A stretch of 64,000 nucleotides of DNA from Spirodela intermedia. Lineage: Eukaryota > Streptophyta > Magnoliopsida > Alismatales > Araceae. Below the pieces are notes generated by a model. It made no database searches and was not told the DNA's origin. It saw only the letters and a program-made list of their open reading frames with translations. The stretch lies in contig LR746266.1 in NCBI GenBank assembly GCA_902729315.2, forward strand, positions 2,924,759-2,988,758. The letters are read 5' to 3'. The position numbers and the translations under genes are program-made. Shown here in pieces: positions 57,121 through 64,000 of this stretch. Numbering within the stretch: position 1 is the stretch's first letter; each line of letters starts with the position of its first letter.

Positions 57121-57156
<36 letters not shown>
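57120..57156. repeat. (GA)n microsatellite
   Basis: A GA dinucleotide run about 95 bases past the stop codon of the small minus-strand gene, probably in its 3' UTR. Confidence 0.9.
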
Positions 57157-57248
57157 AGAGATGAAGGAGAAACGCCATTCTCTAAATAAAATCGCAGATC
57201 TCTTCTTCCAGTAAAACCCTACTTAGGGCGTCCTTGGTGCCGGATACC

Positions 57249-57485
57249 CTACTTAGATGGCTCGTTGTCGCCTTTCCCCCCGTCGTCGAAGTTTTTGCGG
57301 TAGCTCTCGAGATCGTAGCTGAAGACACCCCTAGCGGCGCTGCGCTTCGACAGAAACCGCCGGAGAAGCCTCCGCCAGCCGCGTTCGCCGGCATCCTCGC
57401 CGTGGGGGAGGAGATGAAAGCCTTCTCTGCTTCTCTGGTACCAGAGGGGAAGGCAGGGTGTCGACTTCTCGACGGGGAGATCCAT
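57249..57485 (-). CDS. Small plant-type protein of unknown function (78 residues)
   Basis: The frame reads MDLPVEKSTPCLPLWYQRS at the start. It contains GWRRLLRRFLSKRS in the middle and FSYDLESYRKNFDDGG near the end. A basic W-R-x-L/F segment followed by F-x-Y-D-x-x-x-Y-x-x-N-F-D-(D/E)-G is a pattern I recall from many short, uncharacterised, sometimes stress-induced plant proteins; no biochemical role can be named. No signal peptide or membrane segment is evident. I chose the ATG at 57485 because a TATA-like element lies about 76 bases upstream; the in-frame ATG at 57581 lies above that element, and the one at 57497 is also possible. The GC content and the conserved-looking C-terminal motif argue against a chance ORF, though other frames are also open here. 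Confidence 0.55.
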   Translation of the reverse strand: MDLPVEKSTPCLPLWYQRSREGFHLLPHGEDAGERGWRRLLRRFLSKRSAARGVFSYDLESYRKNFDDGGKGDNEPSK

Positions 57486-57560
57486 CGTGGCGCCCATCTT
57501 CGACTTGGAGGTGGAGAAGAAGGTTTCTGTGGGTTTTCCCGCCCAGGAGAGGAGACGGGG

Positions 57561-57568
57561 TTTAAATA
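57561..57568 (-). promoter_or_regulatory. TATA-like element of the small gene
   Basis: On the minus strand this reads TATTTAAA, about 76 bases upstream of the ATG at 57485 in otherwise GC-rich DNA. Confidence 0.45.
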
Positions 57569-57639
57569 ACTCCCGCCCCATGCAGGAAATGCGGGGTTAT
57601 CTCTCAACCATCCCCGTTACCAGACGGCGAGAGGAATTC

Positions 57640-59290
57640 GGAGTTAGAGAGAGAGAAAGAGAGAGAGATATCCGTGGTACAACCGTCCGTCGACAGTTGG
57701 GAGTCCAACCAGAAAAACTATCATTGGGTGATAGTTGAGCGGGAGGGAGGGACGGAGAGAGAGAGAGAGAGAGAGAGAGAGTAATAGTTCATGGGAAAGT
57801 AGATGAAGACTAAATTTTTCGTCTCTAATAAAAGGTTCAGAACGAAGATACTTCCCTTAACGAGAAACACTGGGTCCATGCCCCATCTCAAGGGTTAGCA
57901 GCATCAGGTCAACAGCTACTATGATGCTTCTAACTACCCATAGAGCTCCCATATGAAGAAGGTAGTCGAGAGGAGGTGGGATGGTCCCCACCTTAGCAGT
58001 GAGATGCGCTTAGGAATGACTAATATAGCATACATCCTGTGTACCAATGATTGTAATTCTTATAAAACTTGACGTGTCTTGAAATAATGTATTAGTACAT
58101 TTTCATAAAGTACATAAAACGTTTAATAATGTTTAAAAATTAAATAATATATTATGACATCAAAAAAATAGAAAATTCACCAATTTTTAAAATTTATCTC
58201 TTGTAAGATGTGGCTAGGGATTCTTGGGAGGAGCTCATCAATATTGTGCATTGTAGTATATCACTTGTTGTTTATTTATCTCTAGTGAAAATTATGCAAG
58301 AAGTGCCTTGCGAATCCTAAGAGGAGTTCACATGACCAGAAAAAATAAGTTGGCAATAAGCATTCACCAAAATGGATTAAATCAATTTTTTAGCACAAAA
58401 TTAATTAGTTGATAAGGATAAACAGCATTGTGGTGTTAGTCTATAAATTCAATTTTGGTATACCTTCATCAAACATACCAGGTCAACCTATCTCGTTCGT
58501 AAGAGAAGAGAATGACAATAACTCTACTAGAATGTAACAAAAAACTTGGATTAACCAAAAAAATTGCCATAGCATCAAGAGGAGAGCCATTAATAAGAAT
58601 AAAATTGAAATAATAGCTACTTATTTCTCAACTCCTGTTAGCAAAAAAGTGGCAAATGTTCTATCCTACTTGGGCCACTTTAGGGAGGAACACCCTTGCT
58701 CCAGCAAGGATATCGTAGCAGAAAATATGCCACTGCACCATGGGATTTTATTCTTTCTTTTCTAAGTTGTCAACATCGATCATCAGTAAACTTTAAACAT
58801 CTGAAATTATCTGCCCATATCTCTTCTGGGCTCCCCCCTCCTTGCCAATCCCACTTTTGTTCTGTCTTTAGGCATTGGGTCTTCCTTGTCCTATCTAGAG
58901 GGTCCTCTCTCTCTCTCTCTCTCTCTCTCCTGTCCATCTCTCTATCTCTATCTCTCTAGCTCTCTCTATATAAATGTATATGCCCACCTCTCTATCTCCT
59001 TCTATTAATATTTCTCTAACTTAGTGACACAAAGATTAAATAAATGGCCAAACAACAAAAAAGAGTTAAGAAACATGGAGGAGACATGGATCATTTATGA
59101 CTGATTTTAAGGATCATGTACATGTCGAGGTAAAGTGGGCCAGTCCACTTTAGTTATCTTTTTTCACTTGAAAAGAATTTGAGACATTTTCTTTTAGGGC
59201 TTTTTTTGTCCTAGAAGCTTTTGTCTTCCTTTTCCATTTGAGCCCCTTTTCTTCTTCAAATATGGGTGTATTTACTATAGAGGTAACTCT
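57640..59290. other. Intergenic DNA with GA/CT microsatellites
   Basis: GA tracts occur at about 57643-57668 and 57757-57782, and CT tracts at about 58908-58960. The remainder turns AT-rich from 58020. A plus-strand ORF at 58696-58959 ends in the CT tract and shows no family motif. No gene recognised. Confidence 0.5.
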
Positions 59291-59299
59291 ATTGAATGT

Positions 59300-61085
59300 A
59301 ATTAAGATGGTGGCCATTGCAACCTCATACAACCTCATATGCCATTTTTATTGGAGATAAATGATTTATTTTAACATGATAATGTTTTTTATTTTTTTAA
59401 ATATATGGGATTTAGTTGAAAATGTTTATATAGATGAGGAGTATTCTTGATAAGATATCAAGGAATTACATATGAAAGATATGGAAGCTTTATTATTGTT
59501 ACAATAAGCTATATGAGCGGGTATTTTTCCTCAAATTTCTAATACCATGAAGTTAGAAGCTTGAAAGTTTTCAAAGATGAGTTTCATGAGGATAATAAGG
59601 TTATAATAAAATTTTAATATCTTCATAGATAATTTAACACTCTACATTTGGTCAATGTATTTAAAATTTATTTTCTGTTTTTAATTTATTATTTATCAAA
59701 TGAGTGTATTAGAGAAAAACTATTACAAAAATAAAATTACTGAGAAAGTTTTGAAGAATAGTTTCATCTAAATGTGATCACTTATTGCTAATATTGAATA
59801 GTTTAAGGATTTATCTATTTAAAATCAAATTAATTAATAAGCTCTTTATTAAAAAATGAAGAAAGAATTATTAGATCAATGAAAGGATTTCTTGAACACA
59901 AATTTTAAGATAAATTGAAATCTCAAGAAAGAATAAAAAATAATCAAGTGTCTTCCAATTAATGACATGATAATAGAAATAGAGGTAGAATAGAATATTA
60001 TGGTCATGGCCATGGAAGATGTTATGATACATGTAATTTTGTATGTTAGAGACATGATGGTGTTTTTAATCAAATAAGAAACTAAATTCTAAAATAATGT
60101 TATATTGATTATGTCAATTATGTAAGGTATTTGATTATTTAAAATCGTTAAAACTATTGTTTTATAGAAATATAAATAAAATAGTGTCTATTTCAATAGC
60201 ATGTTAAATCCATATTTTTTAAGATTTATTTAGACAGGGATGTATATGTTGAAAAATTAGAAAGTATTTTAATTGTTACCGAAAATTTGTCTAAAAATTG
60301 ATGAATATATTTAATGGACTTACTTCATAATGATAATACTTATAGAGGTGACAATAAGCCAACTCTCTTTATAAAGATTAAATAAATGATACTATTATAG
60401 TTCATGTATATATTGATGATAGTATATAAATTAGATCATCTTTCTCATTGATTCTTCTAATTTAAAACTTTTATGATTTCAGGATTCAATGTGATAGATT
60501 TTCTTTTACTTAAATATTTTCTTAGGCTTCAAATTATTCAAAATAATTGTGATAAATTTATCTCACAAGAGAGCTGTGCATCAAAACTTAAAAAATTTAA
60601 TATGCTGAATTACAAGACATTCTCTAAAAAAATAAAAAAGATACAAATTATCCCATGATGATGGGATTGCAAAAGCTTATGAACATTTTATAGAATTTTA
60701 ATTAGTGATTTTATGTATTTACTAATAGTTAGCATAATTTGATATTTTGTTAGTATAATTTCAAAATAAATTTGAGAATAGTAAAATAGATTACTTGCTA
60801 CATTCAAGGGACAATCAATTGTACAATTTTACATAAGTATATTTTCAATTTAAATTATCAATCTTCACTGATAATGATTGGGCATAATTTATAGATGACA
60901 AGAAAAATATTACTCAATTTGAAGATTTATGCATTGTCCATTGATTCATCATATTAGAGCAGCAAAATAGATTCTTCACTACTTTTAACTGATGATCAAT
61001 CATAATTAGTACATTTATATAGAAATTTCCTTCAATTTAAACTGTCTAAATTTCTTGAAAATAATTAATTTATAGATAACAAGAA
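59300..61085 (+). mobile_element. Decayed, internally deleted Ty1/copia element (gag, reverse transcriptase, RNase H)
   Basis: Gag block at about 59478-59570: ALLLLQ, then GIFPQISNTMKLEA, with stops. A degenerate Gly/Arg-rich, Cys-containing stretch at 59985-60045 (EYYGHGHGRCYDTC) may be the zinc knuckle. VHVYIDDS at 60400-60423 matches the reverse transcriptase YVDD active site. 60476-60640 reads LLKYFLRLQI, KFISQESCASKLKKFNMLN, the conserved copia segment after YVDD. 60687 onwards reads FYRILISDFMYLL (canonical YRSLIGxLMYL). An RNase H part (TDNDWA, FIDDKKN) follows near 60865-60905. Protease and integrase are missing. Stops and frameshifts throughout show it is inactive. Confidence 0.8.
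60783..61085. repeat. Tandem duplication (about 181 bp) of the RNase H segment in the dead copia element
   Basis: AAAATAGATT begins a block at 60783 that recurs at 60964. Shared later markers are CAATCA(A/T), TTTTCAATTTAAA versus CCTTCAATTTAAACT, and AATTTATAGAT(G/A)ACAAGAA. The copies have diverged, so the duplication is old. Confidence 0.7.
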
Positions 61086-61133
61086 GAATGGATCACATTG
61101 TCAACTGAAATAAGTGTCGTCCTTCAGGACTAG

Positions 61134-61811
61134 CTCCCTAGAAAACTCAAAGATCTAGGTGTCCCATTAATCTCAAAGATCTACTAAGAACTTTTAGATC
61201 TAGGAACTAGTGTCAACTTATTACTCACTTTAGTTTATGAACATTTCAACATAGGTTTGTTGAAACCAATGCCTATTGTGCTTTAGCTAGTAGATCAATC
61301 AATTAGAGTCCCAAGAGGGATACTTGAAGATGTAATAACTAGGGTTCAAAATTATTATTTTCTTATTGACTTTTTGATTCTTAACATGAATGCACCTAAG
61401 ACCTAAGTCAAAAACCTATAATTTTGGAAAGTTCATTTCTTGCAACACCAAATGCTAATATTAATTGTGCCACTAATACAGTACATATATCCTTTAGGGG
61501 GGAGAAAGTTTCTTAAAATGTTTTTAGAGCTTCAAGATATCCAAAAAATTATGAGGAAGACACTATAGATTTCATAGATGATCTGGTTAGAATAGAAAAA
61601 AAAAAGTGCATGTAGTGAAAAGTACTATTCATAGAACCTAGAATCTCAAATAGAAATGCTCTCCTCACTAGATATGGATATAGTTGAACCATCTACTCAA
61701 AGCCTACCTATTTTGGAACTCAAACCTTTGCCAAATAGTCTTAAATATGTCTTTCTAAGACCTAATCAAACATTGCATGTTATTATTGTTGCTAACTTTA
61801 CTAAGGACTAG
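61134..61811 (+). mobile_element. Ty3/gypsy pol fragment: aspartic protease to reverse transcriptase linker
   Basis: One frame from 61134 to 61386 with only two stops reads LPRKLKDLGVPLIS, then LLDLGTSVNLL, GLLKPMPIVL, LVDQSIRVPRGILEDVITRV and FLIDFLILNM. This is the aspartic protease of plant Athila/Tat-like Ty3/gypsy elements, normally DxGAS(I/V)NLMP, LADRSIKxPxGxxEDVLV and PxDFxVLDM. The family continues at 61424 (LESSFLATPNANINC) and 61570 (EEDTIDFIDDLV). 61683-61811 reads PILELKPLPNSLKYVFL, the linker before reverse transcriptase. The element breaks off before the RT catalytic core. Confidence 0.85.
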
Positions 61812-62029
61812 TAAGATGAACTTTTAATGGTATCGACAAAATTTAAGAGAGCAATTGAGGTATAAGTCTAGAATTGTGCATGCACAATATTTATATTGAG
61901 GAAAATCATAATTCAAGCAAGAAAATGAAGCAAAGATTAAATCCAAACATGAACGAGATAGTAAAAAGATAAGTGATAAAGTGGTTGGATGTTAGAATCA
62001 TCTCTCTAAATTTTGATAGTTAGTAAGTA

Positions 62030-63960
62030 AGCCTGATAAGTCTTCATTATCATGAATTAATAATTAATAAATCATATAATTTTAGTTTTAACTCAAGATA
62101 AATAGACTTATATTTGTATTAAATTATGAATAGTAATTTTAAGTTGATTAATGTGAATTTTTGGCTAATTATGTGATTTTATGTAAATTTATATAATTTT
62201 TATAATCTTATTTTTGAGATAAATAAAGAAAAATAAAATAAAATAAAAAGATAAAAAAAGGGAAGAACCCACCGGCCAGTCGGGCCTACAAGAGGGGGAG
62301 CATAGTCAAGTAAAGTCGTGAGTATGGGCTAGAGCAGCTATGGACTGATGGCGGCACATATGCATCACTCCCCTTCTATGTCACAGGTGGCTAGCCATGC
62401 GTGGGGCAAGGAGTGGTCATACACATGTGAGAAAAAGACTCATTGTTTTTTAAATGTTGTATTATTAAATATTCATCTCAACATTCGATGTATAACTATG
62501 TGAGACTAAATCAGCGGTCACACCTTCCCTATAATATTTTTGAAGATTTTAATAACTAAAATACTCCTTATTTATAACAACGAGATATTTTGATGACATC
62601 ATTGTATAAAGGTATTAGAGTATTTATTTCACTCTCTCATGTAGGTAGGTGACCGACGTAGGTTCGAATCCTACTAGAGTCAAAACTCACATTTTTTATT
62701 TAATTAAATCGTGATTTTCCTATAGATCACCGGTGAAGGATTAAGCTACCAAAATCATTTAATCATCGGTGAAAATCTTGTCAACGTAATTCAGAGCATC
62801 GTTATTAAAATTATTGAACGATTTGCGATGAAAGGATCGTAAATCTATTGAGTAAATCCTCTCTAATTGATCAACGAACAAGTCGTCATTGAGAAGAAAA
62901 TGATTCACTAGGAGGTGAGTCGTCGCCTCTTGAGAGCACACCAGATGTAATGAAAAGCCTCCTCTTACTGTGTGGACATGAGGATGAAGCTCCCTAACAT
63001 GCGCCCTACCTCCATCCAACTTCTCTCCATCGAGTGACAGCTGCCAGAGAGCTGCAAAGTCATTGTTTTTCTACTTTGTCGGTTGACAACCACCAAAGAC
63101 GATTTGAAAACCCATTTCATTGATCTCTAGACTTTAAAAGAAAATTAGAGATTTTTCACATCGTCATTGTTTAAAGAGAGTCTTCAAGGCCATAGACACT
63201 GTACGATAATCCTCCAAAATGCTTAGGATTTCGGTGTATCATTGACGCATCGCTATCACGATGCTAGAACTTTGTTTTACTATTTTTTTGCTAATTTAAC
63301 TTTCATCATCATTTTTTAGACTTTAAAAGGAGATCCAACGAATGCTCAAGTCGTCTATGTCCAAAGAAAGCCTTTGAGGTTGTGGACATCGTTTGATGAT
63401 CTTCCCAAACATATAGAATTTCAACGATCACTATTGCAAGGTTGAAACTCTATCTTTCCTACTTTCAATTTAATTTTCACTTCATTTAATGATACTTTGT
63501 GATTTTTACTTTCTAAACTATTCTTCATTCAATTACAATTCTTCTAGCTTTTACAGATTTTAATTTGACTAATTACATCATCTATAATCATTTATGTAAG
63601 AATTATCAAGTTAAATTCTATTTTTACTTGATTCATGTTTATTGGGGCGCTAACATCATCTTGACATCCACACCTCTTATTTCCCTTTTTTGTAACTTTT
63701 AAATATATTTTATTTTAATTTCTTAATCTAAAATTTATAAAAAATTATATTATTTATGAAAAATTCTGAAATATTACTAGATATTATATTACATCCCTAC
63801 GATCGACCTAGAATTTACTACTATTTTTTAAAACTTTTACTAAATTTTAATTGATATATTTATTTAGAAATACTTATAAATATCTAAAAATTAGTATTTT
63901 CTAGTTTTATAAATTTTAAATTTACATGATTTACTATATAACAATTAAGTCACATCAAAC
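62030..63960 (+). repeat. LTR-like repeat, copy C (about 1.9 kb)
   Basis: The longest of three copies in the window; it follows the gypsy protease fragment by about 200 bases, so it could be the 3' LTR of that element. Start and end are set by similarity to copies A and B; I could not confirm TG...CA ends or target-site duplications. It contains an internal tandem duplication: the block starting TAGACTTTAAAAG at 63128 recurs at 63317. An 86-codon antisense ORF at 62759-63019 lies in the repeat and is not considered a gene. Confidence 0.6.
62658..62674 (+). other. tRNA T-arm-like (B-box) motif within the LTR-like repeat
   Basis: GTAGGTTCGAATCCTAC forms a perfect 5-bp stem around the TTCGAAT loop, exactly like a tRNA T arm and containing a B-box (GGTTCGAATCC). 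No matching acceptor stem, D arm or anticodon arm was found upstream, so this is not a tRNA gene. The corresponding site in copy B (about 37211-37230) has lost the motif. Confidence 0.6.
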
Positions 63961-64000
63961 CTCATATAGGTAGTACTTAAAAAGTCAGGAATAATAGCAA

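Noticed and set aside
62658-62674. A possible tRNA gene
   Set aside because: Only the T arm is present; no acceptor stem pairing or anticodon arm could be found upstream.
62759-63019. An 86-codon minus-strand ORF
   Set aside because: It lies within LTR-like copy C, is disrupted in copy B and has no known domain.

Overview
This is nuclear DNA from a flowering plant. The evidence is long AT-rich introns with GT-AG borders, plant-specific gene families (a STAT-like SH2 protein, RABH1, DRP1, an F-box/DUF295 protein), many (CT)n/(GA)n microsatellites and decayed Ty1/copia and Ty3/gypsy retroelements. The very GC-rich, intronless F-box gene beside AT-rich multi-exon genes suggests a monocot; that is an inference. 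Exon models were built by hand from reading frame, splice sites and remembered family consensus.

Layout. (1) 359-11592, plus strand: a 12-exon plant SH2-domain protein (SHA/SHB family). (2) 15286-20300, plus: a six-exon Rab6-class small GTPase of the RABH1 group, complete at 208 residues. (3) 21664-29379, plus: a 15-exon dynamin-related protein of the DRP1 subfamily, 612 residues. (4) 29380-39611: gene-poor, AT-rich DNA with a copia gag relic and two copies of an LTR-like repeat. (5) 39681-40814, plus: an intronless F-box/DUF295 protein. (6) 43029-55886, minus: a 13-exon NOG1-domain GTPase resembling the organelle-type PDE318 protein. (7) 57249-57485, minus: a short plant-type protein of unknown function. 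(8) 57740-64000: AT-rich DNA with a decayed copia element, a gypsy protease fragment and a third copy of the LTR-like repeat.

The genes do not form an operon or obvious pathway. Three encode GTPases: RABH1 in Golgi traffic, DRP1 in cell-plate and plasma-membrane scission, and the NOG1-like protein in ribosome assembly. Their adjacency is probably accidental.

The most distinctive structure is repetitive. Independent tandem duplications with units of about 145-245 bp occur in introns, a 3' UTR, intergenic DNA and a dead retroelement. The NOG1-like gene is flanked by degenerate telomere-type repeats: TTTAGGG-like units at its 3' end, and a tandem array carrying AAACCCTA (telo-box) cores in its promoter region. 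No tRNA, rRNA, CRISPR array or convincing novel multi-gene system was found.
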